DNA of 64,000 bases from Capnocytophaga gingivalis ATCC 33624 (GCF_000174755.1 NZ_ACLQ01000008.1:41001-105000), one strand, 5' to 3'. Positions 17,601-27,581 are shown, numbered from the stretch's first letter. Numbers and translations are program-made. The notes: generated by a model from the sequence alone, not told the origin.

Positions 17601-20528
17601 CTAATATCCAAAGAGTTCTTCCAAAGTAAGTTTCTTGAACTCTCCTATCTTCTGGAGTTCTTCTTTGGAAAGTTTCTTTTCAGAAGCCAATATCACATAA
17701 GTATAAGGCTTTTTGGAGAGATATTTGTCATGGAAGGCCTTCACTTGGCTCATGGTAATCTTGTCCAAATTCTGATAGATTTCCTTTCTGATATCTTTGG
17801 TAAGTCCCAATTCTTTCGCATTGAGATAATTATAGATGATATCATCTTGGCTGATACGCTCTGTTTGGATATCTTTCTTCAATTGTGCCTTGGCTAAGTC
17901 TAAGTTGGCTGGTAGCTCTGGCATAGTTGTTAGAAGATCATCCATAGTGGATACAGCTTCTTTAAGCTTATCTGCTTGAGCTCCTACATAAGCCAACATA
18001 TAGTATTTTTCATCTTTCTTTCTTGGGGTTCTATACATACCATAAGTACTATAAGCCAAAGCTTTGCTCTCACGAATGGTCTGGAATACCAAAGACCCCA
18101 TACTGCCACCAAAATAGTTGTTGAATACTTTGATTACTGTACTTTCTGCTGGATTGTAAGGAACAGTATTGCGAATCCAGCGTGTCTCGGCTTGTACCAT
18201 CTCATAATCGGTGAAGAGCACCTGATTCTTAGTTTGCTCTACTTGTTTGAATACCTTGGCAGGAGCTACTTTAGCAAAGGTGGCAGGCACTTTGTGTAGG
18301 GAAGATAGCTTAGAGGTAAGCTCTCCCATGGTAGCAGGTCCATAGTAGATAACTATTTGTTCTACATCATTGAGCTTCTTGAGCCTTTCGACAAGCTCTT
18401 GGGAGGTTGTAGAAGCTATCTCTGCGTTAGAAAGGGCGTGATTGTACTTGTTCTTAGGTCCATAGAGTGCATAGCTGGTAAGGGCTTGCATGATTTGGTT
18501 TCTATTGGCCTTGACATCTGAACGATATTTCTGGATTCTTGCCTTAAGGGCTTCAAGAGCTTGATCATCAGCCTTTAGGTTTTGTATCAGATTCTCATAG
18601 AGGGTCACTGCTGCTTCAAAGTTTTCTTGCAATCCTTCTATAGTAACAAAGGTGTATTCATCAGCAGTATGTACCCTGAAGCTGGAAGCGATTTTGTAGA
18701 ATTCCTTAGATATTTGCTCTGCGGATTTCTTATCTGTTCCTAAGAATTGTATATACTGTGCTGCAAGTCCCATCTTTAGATCATTGAGGGTACCTATTTT
18801 GTAGCGGAAGTTCAATCGGTATAGCTGATTTTCTTTGTTTTGTACATAATATACCTCTGCCTTACCCAATTTGGATCTCTGTAGGTCTTTGTTGTAATCC
18901 AAGAATACAGGAGCCACAGGAGTACTTGGCATCTGGTTAATCATCTTAACAAAAGCAGATTGTTTATCCGCATTGGTCTCTACAGGTGTGATGGTAGGCT
19001 TTTCTATTTTTTCTATATCAGTGCGTTCTCCTTTGTGTTTTAGCACAGCTACATAGTTGTTACCAAAATATTTGTTGGCAAAATCCATGATATCTTTCTT
19101 AGTCACCTTCGAAAGGTCATTCACATAGGCGACTTGATCGCGCCAATTGAGTTTTCCAGTAAAGGCATCCATAAGCATATAAGCTCTATCCCCATAAGAT
19201 TCTGTCTGTTGTATCTTGTGTTTTTTGATATTATTTACTATCGAAGGAATAAGATCATCATCGAAATTTCCTTTCTTGAGGTTTTCGATCTCGTTAAGTA
19301 CCAATTTCTTAACATCCTCCAAAGACTGTCCTTGCGAAGGAGAAGCTGAGATATACAATAGTCCATGGTCTACCAATAGGTAAGAGTAAGCACTTGCTTT
19401 AAGAAGTTTCTGCTTCTTCACCAAGTTCAAGTCAATAAGTCCAGCCTTTCCATTAGTGAGAATAGAACCTACCAAGTTGGCCAAAGCTGCATCCTTGTCT
19501 TGGTTGCTAGGCAAGCGGAAAGCGATGGTTACACTCTCCGCATCAGGTCCTACTACCTCTTTGATCACAGGGGAGGTAATGGCATCCTCTGGAGCGAAGG
19601 TGTACTCAGGTACGGACTTTTCTTTCATATAAGAAAAAGCCTTATCGATCTTGGCGATAGCATGGTCTGGATTGAAATCTCCGGAAAGAATCACCGCCAT
19701 GTTATTAGGCACATAGTAAGTATTGAAATACTTGCGTATCTCTATGAGAGAAGGATTTTTCAGGTGTTCTACTGTACCTATGGTAGTCTGTTGCCCATAG
19801 TTATGCTTTTTGAAAAGATTGGCAAGGAGTGTTTCCAGTACCAAACTGCCATCATTGTCCAGCGAACGGTTTTTTTCCTCATATACAGCCTCCAATTCGG
19901 TATGGAAGATTCGCAATACAGGGTTGCGGAAACGCTCCGCTTGTACGGCTATGTATTTGTCAAGGGCATTGGCAGGTACATCATCGGTATAGACTGTCTG
20001 CTCGAAGGAGGTAAAGGCGTTAGTTCCTTGGGCTCCCATGGCGGACATCATCTTGTCATATTCATTGGCTATAGCATACTTGCTGGCGATCCCAGAGACT
20101 CTGTCTATTTCCTTGTAGATTTCCTTACGCTGGGCAGGATCTTTGGTCTTATTGTACTTCTCATAGAGCGCATCTATCTTATCAAGCTCTACTTTCTCTT
20201 TTGCCCAATCTAAAGAACCATATTTGTCGGTACCTTTAAAAAGCAAATGTTCTAAGTAGTGAGCCAATCCTGTATTGGTCGCCGGATCGGTCTTGCTCCC
20301 TGCTCTCACAGCTACATAGCACTGTACACGTGGCTCCTTATTAGTAGGACTGAGAATGACCGTAAGGCCGTTCTTGAGGGTGTAAAAACGGGCATTGGTA
20401 GGGTCATTCGTTACATAACGATACGTATACCCTCCACTCTGAGCCTCTTTCCACTGATAGTCCTGTGCATTCCCTGTCAGTGAAGTGGCTATTGCCGAGA
20501 TTCCTAAAAATAAATTTCTTTTCAACAT
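17601..20528 (-). CDS. Exported M16 (insulinase/pitrilysin) family metallopeptidase
   Basis: A 975-residue two-half M16 protease. The ATG at 20528 gives signal peptide MLKRNLFLGISAIATSLTGNAQ; the longer frame to 20591 has no signal, and a minus-strand TAATTTTG at 20549-20556 supports the shorter start. The inverted zinc motif HYLEHLLFKGT (HxxEH, about residue 85) with the distal Glu in AVYEEKNRSLDNDG identifies the active N-terminal half; the C-terminal half lacks HxxEH, as usual. Predicted periplasmic peptide degradation; substrate unknown. Confidence 0.9.
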   Translation of the reverse strand: MLKRNLFLGISAIATSLTGNAQDYQWKEAQSGGYTYRYVTNDPTNARFYTLKNGLTVILSPTNKEPRVQCYVAVRAGSKTDPATNTGLAHYLEHLLFKGTDKYGSLDWAKEKVELDKIDALYEKYNKTKDPAQRKEIYKEIDRVSGIASKYAIANEYDKMMSAMGAQGTNAFTSFEQTVYTDDVPANALDKYIAVQAERFRNPVLRIFHTELEAVYEEKNRSLDNDGSLVLETLLANLFKKHNYGQQTTIGTVEHLKNPSLIEIRKYFNTYYVPNNMAVILSGDFNPDHAIAKIDKAFSYMKEKSVPEYTFAPEDAITSPVIKEVVGPDAESVTIAFRLPSNQDKDAALANLVGSILTNGKAGLIDLNLVKKQKLLKASAYSYLLVDHGLLYISASPSQGQSLEDVKKLVLNEIENLKKGNFDDDLIPSIVNNIKKHKIQQTESYGDRAYMLMDAFTGKLNWRDQVAYVNDLSKVTKKDIMDFANKYFGNNYVAVLKHKGERTDIEKIEKPTITPVETNADKQSAFVKMINQMPSTPVAPVFLDYNKDLQRSKLGKAEVYYVQNKENQLYRLNFRYKIGTLNDLKMGLAAQYIQFLGTDKKSAEQISKEFYKIASSFRVHTADEYTFVTIEGLQENFEAAVTLYENLIQNLKADDQALEALKARIQKYRSDVKANRNQIMQALTSYALYGPKNKYNHALSNAEIASTTSQELVERLKKLNDVEQIVIYYGPATMGELTSKLSSLHKVPATFAKVAPAKVFKQVEQTKNQVLFTDYEMVQAETRWIRNTVPYNPAESTVIKVFNNYFGGSMGSLVFQTIRESKALAYSTYGMYRTPRKKDEKYYMLAYVGAQADKLKEAVSTMDDLLTTMPELPANLDLAKAQLKKDIQTERISQDDIIYNYLNAKELGLTKDIRKEIYQNLDKITMSQVKAFHDKYLSKKPYTYVILASEKKLSKEELQKIGEFKKLTLEELFGY

Positions 20529-20856
20529 ACGTAAAAAATTTGGAGCAACAAAATTAATATTTTTTTTGCTATCTACCAAAAATAAATTCATCTTTTTACT
20601 TATTTATGATTTTTTTTCAATATTCCCTATATTTCAAAAGTTTATATTACAATATTTTTCATAAAAAATATTATAGTAATATCATTTACAAAAATAAAAT
20701 CTCGATTCTTTCGTTTTAACGCAGGAAATTAATTTTTTTTAAGAGCACCTCAAAAGTTTTAAAGAGATTTAACTTTTAAATATCCTTTTCTATAGGGTTT
20801 TATTCCATAAGAAATCGTACCTTTGCGTCCACAAAAAATTTTAAAAAGAATTACGT
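20529..20856. other. AT-rich divergent promoter region
   Basis: 328 bases between the divergent M16 protease and OmpA-lipoprotein genes. Very AT-rich with poly-A/T tracts and a TACCTTTG -7 element (20818-20825) 31 bases before the OmpA gene. No ORF, RNA or known riboswitch recognised. Confidence 0.55.
20818..20825 (+). promoter_or_regulatory. -7 element of the OmpA lipoprotein gene
   Basis: TACCTTTG matches TAnnTTTG, 31 bases before the ATG at 20857. Confidence 0.5.
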
Positions 20857-21693
20857 ATGAAAAAAATGGTACTTTTCTTGTTAGGCGGATTGGTGATGAC
20901 CTCTTGTGTCTCCAACAAAAAGTTCCGCGCAGTACAAGAACAACTAAAAACAACTGAAGACTTGCTTAATACAGCTACTATAAAGCTCAATAGCTGCCTT
21001 AAGGACAAGGAACTACTTCAGTCTAAAAATGAAATGTTGGCCAAAAACAACGAAGGACTCATGACCAACCTTGGCAACATGACCATACTTACTCAAAAAG
21101 GAGCTGACAACTTGGAACGCTCTTTGGAAAGTCTCAAAGAAAAAGATCTTACTATCAAAAACTTACGAGATGCTGTTACCCGTCGTGACTCTATCAACTT
21201 AGCTCTTGTTCAGAGCCTTAAAGGAGTTTTGGGCAACTTGGACGATGAGGATATCACTGTACAAGTGGACAAAGGGGTGGTATATGTATCTATCTCCGAC
21301 AAAATGCTCTTTAGCAGTGGTAGCTACAATGTAACTCCTCGCGCTCGTGAGGTACTTGGCAAGGTCGCTAAGGTAGTGAACAACAAGCCTGATTTCGAGT
21401 TCATGGTAGAAGGACATACTGATAATGTGCCTATCAAAAATACTTGTATCAAAGACAATTGGGACTTGAGCGTACTTAGAGCTACTGCCGTAGTGCGTAT
21501 CCTTCAGAATGATTTCGGGGTAACTGCCAGCCGTATGACTGCTGCTGGTCGTGGAGAATATGTCCCTGTAACTTCCAATGCTTCTGCTGACGGACGTGCA
21601 CTAAACCGCCGTACTCGTATCGTGGTACTTCCTAAGCTCGACCAGTTCTACAACATGATCGAACAGGGCATGAAAGACCCTAAAATCAACTAA
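20857..21693 (+). CDS. OmpA-family peptidoglycan-binding lipoprotein
   Basis: A 278-residue outer-membrane lipoprotein. Signal MKKMVLFLLGGLVMTSC has the lipobox Cys at residue 17. Residues about 22-125 form an alpha-helical coiled coil (QEQLKTTEDLLNTA, SLESLKEKDLTIKNL). The OmpA C-terminal domain follows from about 145: MVEGHTDNVPI, NWDLSVLRATAVVRIL, MTAAGRGEYVPV and LNRRTRIVV, including the Asp and Arg that bind diaminopimelate in peptidoglycan. It probably tethers the outer membrane to the cell wall. Monocistronic, with a terminator after it. Confidence 0.9.
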   Translation: MKKMVLFLLGGLVMTSCVSNKKFRAVQEQLKTTEDLLNTATIKLNSCLKDKELLQSKNEMLAKNNEGLMTNLGNMTILTQKGADNLERSLESLKEKDLTIKNLRDAVTRRDSINLALVQSLKGVLGNLDDEDITVQVDKGVVYVSISDKMLFSSGSYNVTPRAREVLGKVAKVVNNKPDFEFMVEGHTDNVPIKNTCIKDNWDLSVLRATAVVRILQNDFGVTASRMTAAGRGEYVPVTSNASADGRALNRRTRIVVLPKLDQFYNMIEQGMKDPKIN

Positions 21694-21726
21694 TTGACAA
21701 GATGATTTAAGTTATACTTCAACTAT

Positions 21727-21763
21727 AAAAAGAGGTTACTCTCCCTTGAGTAACCTCTTTTTT
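21727..21763 (+). terminator. Bidirectional terminator between OmpA and pepT genes
   Basis: Perfect 15-bp stem (aaaaagaggttactc / gagtaacctcttttt) with a 6-base loop; T-rich on both strands. Confidence 0.85.
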
Positions 21764-21817
21764 AATGATTAATGATTAATGAGCAATAACAACTGCTCAC
21801 TGTTCACTCCTCACTGC

Positions 21818-23059
21818 TTACTGTTCACTCCTCTTAGCTGTGAGTTCTACTATCTTTAGGATCACGTCTATGGCCTTGAATAAGCTCGGAACAGGTAGGT
21901 ATTCATACTTACCATGGAAGTTCACTCCTCCAGCAAAGATATTAGGACAAGGCAAGCCCTTGAAGCTCAACTGCGCTCCATCGGTACCTCCACGAATGGC
22001 TTGGATCACTGGTGTCACCCCTGCATCCTTCATCGCTTGCTCTGCTATCTCTACTATATGCATTACAGGCTCTATCTTCTCACGCATGTTGTAGTACTGA
22101 TCTTCTACTTCTAACTCAAAGACAGCATCTTTGTGCTTCTGTTGGAAGTCTTTCACGATTGTGCTTAATAGTTCCTTACGGGCATTGAACTTATTGCGAT
22201 CATGGTCACGGATAATCAGGTTGATATACACATTCTCTACATCTCCTTTGATATTCATCACGTGGAAGAATCCTTCTCTACCTTCTGTACGTTCTGGGAT
22301 TTCATTCTCTGGAAGTGCTTCTATAAGCTTACTGGCGAGAAGTACAGCATTGACCATACGCCCTTTGGCAGTTCCTGGGTGCACACTCTTTCCCTTGATA
22401 TGAATCTTAGCCCCTGCAGCATTGAAGCTCTCATACTCAAGCTCTCCTATATGACTACCATCCATAGTATATGCCCACTGGGCACCAAATTTTGGCACAT
22501 CAAACTTATGGGGTCCCTTCCCGATCTCCTCATCAGGAGTGAAGGCTATTCGGATTTTCCCATGCTTAATCTCAGGATGTGCCAAAAGATATTCCATAGC
22601 CGATACGATCTCTGCCACCCCTGCCTTGTCATCAGCTCCTAAGAGAGAAAGCCCATCGGTAGTGATGATTGTCTGGCCTATGTATTTCTTTAAGTCTGGG
22701 AAGTAAGAGGAGGAAAGTACTATGTTTTCTTTTGCATTGAGCACTATATCTCCCCCATCGTAGTTATGTACAAACTGTGGATTTACATTCGCTCCAGAGA
22801 AGTCTGGTGAGGTGTCATAGTGAGCAATAAAGCCTATAGTAGGCACTGTATGCGATACATTAGAAGGCAAGGTAGCCATGATATAGCCATACTGATCAAC
22901 CTCTACTTCCGAAAGGCCTATCTCTTTGAGCTCTTCTACCAAAAGGTGTACAATGTCCCATTGTTTCTGGGTACTGGGGGTCTCTGTCCCCTCTGGATCC
23001 GATTGTGAATCAACCTTCACATAGCGGATAAAACGGTCTATAATTTTTTTCTCTTCCAT
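21818..23059 (-). CDS. pepT: Peptidase T (tripeptide aminopeptidase)
   Basis: A 413-residue M20B zinc aminotripeptidase of normal length. Motifs: IGFIAHYDTSPDF (His and catalytic Asp, about residue 78), LLGADDKAGVAEIV (bridging Asp), AFTPDEEIGKG (general base Glu-Glu), TMDGSHIGELEYE (ligand Asp) and RGGTDGAQLSFKGLPCPNI with the final His in GGVNFHGKYEYLP. It removes the N-terminal residue from tripeptides in the cytoplasm. Together with the M20 dipeptidase it points to peptide-based nutrition. Confidence 0.95.
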   Translation of the reverse strand: MEEKKIIDRFIRYVKVDSQSDPEGTETPSTQKQWDIVHLLVEELKEIGLSEVEVDQYGYIMATLPSNVSHTVPTIGFIAHYDTSPDFSGANVNPQFVHNYDGGDIVLNAKENIVLSSSYFPDLKKYIGQTIITTDGLSLLGADDKAGVAEIVSAMEYLLAHPEIKHGKIRIAFTPDEEIGKGPHKFDVPKFGAQWAYTMDGSHIGELEYESFNAAGAKIHIKGKSVHPGTAKGRMVNAVLLASKLIEALPENEIPERTEGREGFFHVMNIKGDVENVYINLIIRDHDRNKFNARKELLSTIVKDFQQKHKDAVFELEVEDQYYNMREKIEPVMHIVEIAEQAMKDAGVTPVIQAIRGGTDGAQLSFKGLPCPNIFAGGVNFHGKYEYLPVPSLFKAIDVILKIVELTAKRSEQ

Positions 23060-23155
23060 AGGTAAAATTTAATAGAGTTCATTTTTACTTATTTTTCAAA
23101 AACCAAATGTTTTTTGCTTCTTTCATCTCACTGAATGGATTCCTAAAACAACCTT

Positions 23156-23878
23156 TTATTCTCTTTGAGAATTTGCCCCACATTGTGATTCGAAGTCATA
23201 TCCTACTGGCAATTTCTTATCAAAATCAAGTTCTATAGGCTGATCAGGATCTTTAGTAATATCATACAATTTAGCTTCTCTGACATTGTATTTTATCCAA
23301 GCTAAGACCATTGTTTTGCTCTCTCCTTCTGTAGGAGTATACACTCCTGCATAGATAGCATCTTTCTCTACCCTATCTTGCACCACATAACAGTCAGAAG
23401 ACTTCACTATCAGTGTGATATTAGAAGATTGTACTATTTGGGTAAGTAGCTCATCACATGATAGGTTATCTGACACCTCTTCTGAAGGATTTTCGTAAGA
23501 AGATGTATCTTCTCTCCATTGAGAAAGAGGAATAATCTCCCCTGAAATAGGCTCCATAATACGAATATCCTCTTCATTACTCTTATTCACATAGAGCGTA
23601 TAATAAGTCTCATAACGAATTGGGGAATTATATCCTATTTGTAGCTCATAGAAGTATTTGTTATCTATCAAAAGGCTGTCTGAAAGAATAGATACCCCAT
23701 GCTTCCCATCTGAGAATTTATCAATATATTCATTTATTTTTTGCGTCAAGGGCAATGAAAGCACCTTCTCTTCAGCCTCTTGCAAAGTTATTATTTTATC
23801 TCTTTGATGATGACAAGCTACAATAAGTAACACAAACCACAATCCTATTACATAGCTCCCATATTTAGCTTTTCTCAT
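23156..23878 (-). CDS. Lipoprotein of unknown function
   Basis: A 240-residue protein with a signal of about 22 residues (SYVIGLWFVLLIVAC) ending in a lipobox cysteine. The mature part begins HHQRDK and has alternating helix and beta segments, with YELQIGYNSPIRYETYYTLYV and a PISGEIIPLSQW region. No family recognised. It is separated by 96 bases from pepT and diverges from tyrS. Confidence 0.65.
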   Translation of the reverse strand: MRKAKYGSYVIGLWFVLLIVACHHQRDKIITLQEAEEKVLSLPLTQKINEYIDKFSDGKHGVSILSDSLLIDNKYFYELQIGYNSPIRYETYYTLYVNKSNEEDIRIMEPISGEIIPLSQWREDTSSYENPSEEVSDNLSCDELLTQIVQSSNITLIVKSSDCYVVQDRVEKDAIYAGVYTPTEGESKTMVLAWIKYNVREAKLYDITKDPDQPIELDFDKKLPVGYDFESQCGANSQRE

Positions 23879-24023
23879 TATTATATTTTTCGCAAAGATA
23901 CGTTTTTATTTAAATAAATACAATCTCTAAACGCATTTATTTTCAGAAATTGGATACAAGTGGCAGAATGTCTTCTTTTTAAAATTAATCAAATATTATT
24001 AAGAAATGAATCATTATTTTTCG

Positions 24024-24031
24024 TAACTTTG
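24024..24031 (+). promoter_or_regulatory. -7 element of tyrS
   Basis: TAACTTTG matches TAnnTTTG and lies 27 bases before the chosen tyrS start, arguing against a longer N-terminus. Confidence 0.55.
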
Positions 24032-24058
24032 CCACTTATTAATTCCTTGAAGAAAAAA

Positions 24059-25354
24059 ATGAGAAACTTTGTAGAAGAATTACGCTGGCGTGGCATGATT
24101 CAGGATATCATGCCTGAGACTGAACAACACTTATTAGAAGGGCTTCGCGCCGCTTATGTGGGAATAGACCCTACAGCGGACTCTCTCCATATAGGACACC
24201 TGGTGGGGGTGATGATGCTCCGCCACTTCCAAAACTGTGGTCACAAGCCTTATGCCTTAGTAGGCGGGGCTACAGGTATGATCGGAGACCCTTCTGGGAA
24301 ATCTACAGAACGAAACTTACTCACTGAGGAGGCTTTAGCTCACAATATAGCGGGTATCAAAAAACAATTAGCCAAATTCCTTGATTTTGAAAGTACCGCT
24401 TCCAACCGTGCTGAATTGGTAAACAACTATGACTGGATGAAGGGATTTTCTTTCCTCTCCTTTATCCGTGATATCGGTAAGCATATTACTGTGAATTATA
24501 TGATGGCTAAAGATTCCGTAAAAAAACGCTTTGACCCCAACGAGAATACCGAGGGTATGTCCTTTACTGAATTTTCTTACCAACTCCTACAAGGCTTCGA
24601 TTTCCTTCACTTATACCAAGAAAAAGGGGTAACTCTCCAGATGGGGGGCTCTGACCAATGGGGAAATATTACCACGGGTACGGAGCTAATCCGCCGCAAG
24701 GCTTCAGGAAAGGCTTATGCCCTTACTTGCCCTCTGATCACCAAGGCCGATGGTACCAAGTTCGGTAAGTCAGAAGGGGGCAATGTATGGCTCGACCCTG
24801 AGAAAACGTCTCCTTACAAGTTCTACCAATACTGGATCAATACTTCCGATGCTGATGCCCAGCGCTATATCAAGATTTTCACCATGCTCCCTAAGGAGGA
24901 AATAGAGACTCTTACCGCCGAGCACCTCCAAGCACCTCACCTGAGAATCTTGCAAAACAAATTGGCTGAGGAACTTACCCTTTTGGTACATGGAAAAGAG
25001 GAATGGGAAAAAGCCGTACAGGCCTCTGGGATTCTCTTTGGCAACTCTACCTCCGAGGATCTCAAGAAGCTCGATGCAAAGACTTTCCTTGAGGTGTTCG
25101 ATGGAGTACCTCAGGCCGAGATAGCTCTCGATGACCTTAAAAATGGCTTGGATATGATCGCTGCACTCTCTGCCAAAACAGGATTTATCAAAAGTAATTC
25201 CGAAGCCCGACGTGCACTGGGGGAAAACTCTATCTCGGTGAACAAAGAAAAAGTGACTGAAGGCTACTGCCTGAGCGAAAAGGACTTGCTCAACCAGCGC
25301 TTTATCCTTCTTCAGCGTGGTAAAAAGAATTATTTCCTTATCATCGTAAAATAA
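24059..25354 (+). CDS. tyrS: Tyrosyl-tRNA synthetase
   Basis: A 431-residue class I synthetase, close to E. coli TyrS (424). The ATG at 24059 ([16 protein letters not shown]) is chosen because the longer frame to 23960 runs through the promoter element. Motifs: HIGH in [15 protein letters not shown], the tyrosine pocket [13 protein letters not shown] and [11 protein letters not shown], and KMSKS-equivalent KFGKS in [12 protein letters not shown]. The C-terminal S4 domain has [19 protein letters not shown]. It charges tRNA-Tyr with tyrosine. Confidence 0.96.
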   Translation: MRNFVEELRWRGMIQDIMPETEQHLLEGLRAAYVGIDPTADSLHIGHLVGVMMLRHFQNCGHKPYALVGGATGMIGDPSGKSTERNLLTEEALAHNIAGIKKQLAKFLDFESTASNRAELVNNYDWMKGFSFLSFIRDIGKHITVNYMMAKDSVKKRFDPNENTEGMSFTEFSYQLLQGFDFLHLYQEKGVTLQMGGSDQWGNITTGTELIRRKASGKAYALTCPLITKADGTKFGKSEGGNVWLDPEKTSPYKFYQYWINTSDADAQRYIKIFTMLPKEEIETLTAEHLQAPHLRILQNKLAEELTLLVHGKEEWEKAVQASGILFGNSTSEDLKKLDAKTFLEVFDGVPQAEIALDDLKNGLDMIAALSAKTGFIKSNSEARRALGENSISVNKEKVTEGYCLSEKDLLNQRFILLQRGKKNYFLIIVK

Positions 25355-25393
25355 AACTAAAGTAAAAACACAAAAAATCATTCAATAGTAACC

Positions 25394-26167
25394 ATGAAAG
25401 AAATAGAACGTGTGGCTCAGCTCTTAGCCGATATCAATTTTGTATTGATCACTGGAGGGGCAAATACACGTAGAGTTCTTAGGAATGTGAATCGAATCGC
25501 TGGGGCTCTAAACTATCGCTGTGACATCTTCTACTCTTTTTCGGCTATCATTCTTACTCTGTATAACAATACCACAGGAGAAAAGGAAACCGTCGTTAAG
25601 AGTATTCCTCACCATGGGGTCAATTTCAATGCGATTTCGGATATCAGTATTCTCTCTTGGCGTATCCTGGAGAAGAAGCTCCCTATCAATGTCATAGAGC
25701 GTGAAGTAGCTTATATCAAGGGAAAATCACACTACAATATGTACCTGATGTGGTTCTTCGTCTCCTTGGCAGGAGGTTCCTTGGCATACATCTTCGGCGG
25801 GGATCATCACAATAGCTATTTGGAATTTGGTATGTCCTTCTTGGCTACCCTATTGGGATTGGCTGGCAGAAGAATCTTACAGCTGAGAAAGTTCAATATT
25901 TTTATCTGTTGGGCTTGGGCGGCTTTTATCTCTGTCTCTGTAGTGAATGGATTCCGCCTATTAGGGGTCGAAGAATACAAAAATGCACTGGCTTCCTGTG
26001 TGTTATGGCTGATCCCTGGCGTGCCGCTGATCAATGGCTTTATTGATCTACTCACCGGCTATGTAGTCGCGGGTATAGCCAAGCTCGCTTATGCGATGAT
26101 GCTTATCTTTATGATTTCTATCGGGTTTTATCTCTCTTTATTTATCTTTGGTTATGAACTTCTTTGA
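25394..26167 (+). CDS. Threonine/serine exporter, N-terminal-type subunit (ThrE DUF1212)
   Basis: A 257-residue membrane protein. A soluble N-terminal domain (about 1-110) contains ITGGANTRRVLRNVNRIA and SFSAIILTLYNNTTGE, features of the ThrE cytoplasmic domain; about five membrane spans follow, with the conserved LIPGVPLINGFIDLLTGY loop. In Corynebacterium ThrE is one fused protein; here, as in many bacteria, the two halves are separate overlapping genes. Predicted inner-membrane efflux of threonine or serine; substrate not certain. Confidence 0.88.
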   Translation: MKEIERVAQLLADINFVLITGGANTRRVLRNVNRIAGALNYRCDIFYSFSAIILTLYNNTTGEKETVVKSIPHHGVNFNAISDISILSWRILEKKLPINVIEREVAYIKGKSHYNMYLMWFFVSLAGGSLAYIFGGDHHNSYLEFGMSFLATLLGLAGRRILQLRKFNIFICWAWAAFISVSVVNGFRLLGVEEYKNALASCVLWLIPGVPLINGFIDLLTGYVVAGIAKLAYAMMLIFMISIGFYLSLFIFGYELL

Positions 26168-26714
26168 TGCTTTCGCCCTACTGGCCGAACGTATTTTTTG
26201 GTCTATGTGGGTCTCTATTGGTTTTGCGCTTTTGTTCAACACACCACGCCGCGCACTGTGGGCAACAGCACTATTGGGGGCTATCGGATGGAGCACTAAG
26301 TTTTTGCTTATCAAAACCTTGATTCCTGATCAGGTGGTCATTGCCTCTTTTGTAGGAGCTTGTGTAGTGGGCTTCTTGGGAATGTACTTTGCCCATAGGG
26401 TACACACTCCTCCTATGGTCTTTACTATTCCGGCTGTAATCAATATGATTCCTGGGAAATCGGGATATGAATTCATGATGGGACTGATCAAGATTGTAAC
26501 GATCACCCATGAGCATAACCAAACCTTGGAAACCATTTTTGAAACGATCAAGCTTGCCCTCCAGACAGGCTTTATCACCTTAGGCTTAGCCTTCGGGGTG
26601 ATCGCTCCGGTACTCTTGTTCAACACTTACTCGGTCAAGGACAAAGACCTTAATAAGTTTATTGCAAGAAAAATCAAGCGTATCTATAAGCGAGAGAGAA
26701 AAACACCTCATTAA
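26154..26714 (+). CDS. Threonine/serine exporter, C-terminal-type subunit (ThrE DUF3815)
   Basis: A 186-residue protein with about five spans that overlaps the upstream ThrE half by 14 bases. The ATG at 26154 is preferred over a TTG two codons earlier. The segment FTIPAVINMIPGKSGYEFMMG carries the conserved IPGKxGYxxM signature of the small ThrE subunit. A basic tail (RKIKRIYKRERKTPH) faces the cytoplasm. It should assemble with the upstream subunit. Confidence 0.85.
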   Translation: MNFFDAFALLAERIFWSMWVSIGFALLFNTPRRALWATALLGAIGWSTKFLLIKTLIPDQVVIASFVGACVVGFLGMYFAHRVHTPPMVFTIPAVINMIPGKSGYEFMMGLIKIVTITHEHNQTLETIFETIKLALQTGFITLGLAFGVIAPVLLFNTYSVKDKDLNKFIARKIKRIYKRERKTPH

Positions 26715-27012
26715 AGTCCACTGTGTCTAAGAATTTCATTATTGAAGGTAGCTAAGCTTGCCAAGGACTTATTCTCTGGAACAAACGATTGATAGTAAAG
26801 GAAGATATCTTCTTTGTCAACGACTTTTATATAACTCTCTAAGGGAGAACAAGTGATTTGAGATCCTCTTTTAGGAATCTTTCACTAAAAAAGAGACTTC
26901 TTAAGTCCTCAGGATGAAGTGACCAATAAGAGATATTTTCGAAAAAATATCCTAACAATATACAAAACTACTATCCTGTGATGAATTAATAGATAAAAAC
27001 AGTCCTTCCTTA
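26711..27012 (-). pseudogene. Decayed gene with several frameshifts
   Basis: Reading leftward, protein-like frames succeed one another: LSINSSQDSSFVYC, then LGYFFENISYWSLHPEDLRS plus LFFSERF, then ITCSPLESYIKVVDKEDIFL, continuing through YYQSFVPENKSLASLATFN to a stop at 26711-26713. At least two frame changes (near 26962 and 26880) separate them and no start codon remains. The stop overlaps the last codons of the exporter gene on the other strand. Family not recognised. Confidence 0.5.
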
Positions 27013-27115
27013 TGTAAAAATATTTTTTCCTCGAAACTACCCTTTATTTCGCTTTTTTTTAGTAACTTTGTCGCAACTTTTATTTTTAATTTAATTATAT
27101 ACAAATCGTATCCCT
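26715..27115. other. Intergenic region with gene remnant and DUF3127 promoter
   Basis: About 400 bases without an intact gene: mostly the decayed leftward ORF, then an AT-rich segment with the -7 element TAACTTTG (27063-27070). No RNA gene seen. Confidence 0.5.
27063..27070 (+). promoter_or_regulatory. -7 element upstream of the DUF3127 gene
   Basis: TAACTTTG matches TAnnTTTG, 45 bases before the ATG at 27116. Confidence 0.5.
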
Positions 27116-27544
27116 ATGGAATTACAAGGTCGTATAAAACTCATTACTCCCATTCAGGAATATGGAGCAAATGGGTTCCGTAAAAGAGAACTTATTATCG
27201 TAACTGAGGAACAATATCCGCAGACTATTTCCCTTGAGTTTACTCAAGGCAATTGCGAATTGCTCAATGGATACCAACCTGGACAAGTAGTCAAGGTTAC
27301 TTTCGATGTGCGTGGCCGTGAATGGACAAACCCTCAGGGGGAAACAAAATACTTCAACTCCTTAGTTGCTTGGCGTATTGTTAATGTAGAAGCTCAAGCT
27401 CAAGCACCTGTTCAGGCTTCTACTCAGGCGACCCCTCCCCCACCACCTCCTGCCCAAGCACCTCAAGGAGGAACTACTTTTACCGCTCAACCCGCAGTAG
27501 CACCTTCTGGAAATGACTTGGAGGACGATGGACTACCTTTCTAA
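27116..27544 (+). CDS. DUF3127 OB-fold protein with SSB-like acidic tail
   Basis: A 142-residue protein. Residues 1-95 form a compact beta-rich domain (MELQGRIKLITPIQEYG, QPGQVVKVTFDVRGREW) matching DUF3127, a Bacteroidota family thought to have an OB fold. Residues about 97-130 are a disordered Ala/Pro/Gln linker with a run of prolines. The last residues, DLEDDGLPF, resemble the tip of bacterial SSB (DDDIPF), which docks partner repair and replication proteins. A DNA-associated role is inferred from this architecture. ackA follows 37 bases downstream and may be co-transcribed. Confidence 0.8.
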   Translation: MELQGRIKLITPIQEYGANGFRKRELIIVTEEQYPQTISLEFTQGNCELLNGYQPGQVVKVTFDVRGREWTNPQGETKYFNSLVAWRIVNVEAQAQAPVQASTQATPPPPPPAQAPQGGTTFTAQPAVAPSGNDLEDDGLPF

Positions 27545-27581
27545 ATCTTTACTAACAATTGATATTAAAAAAATAGAACGA

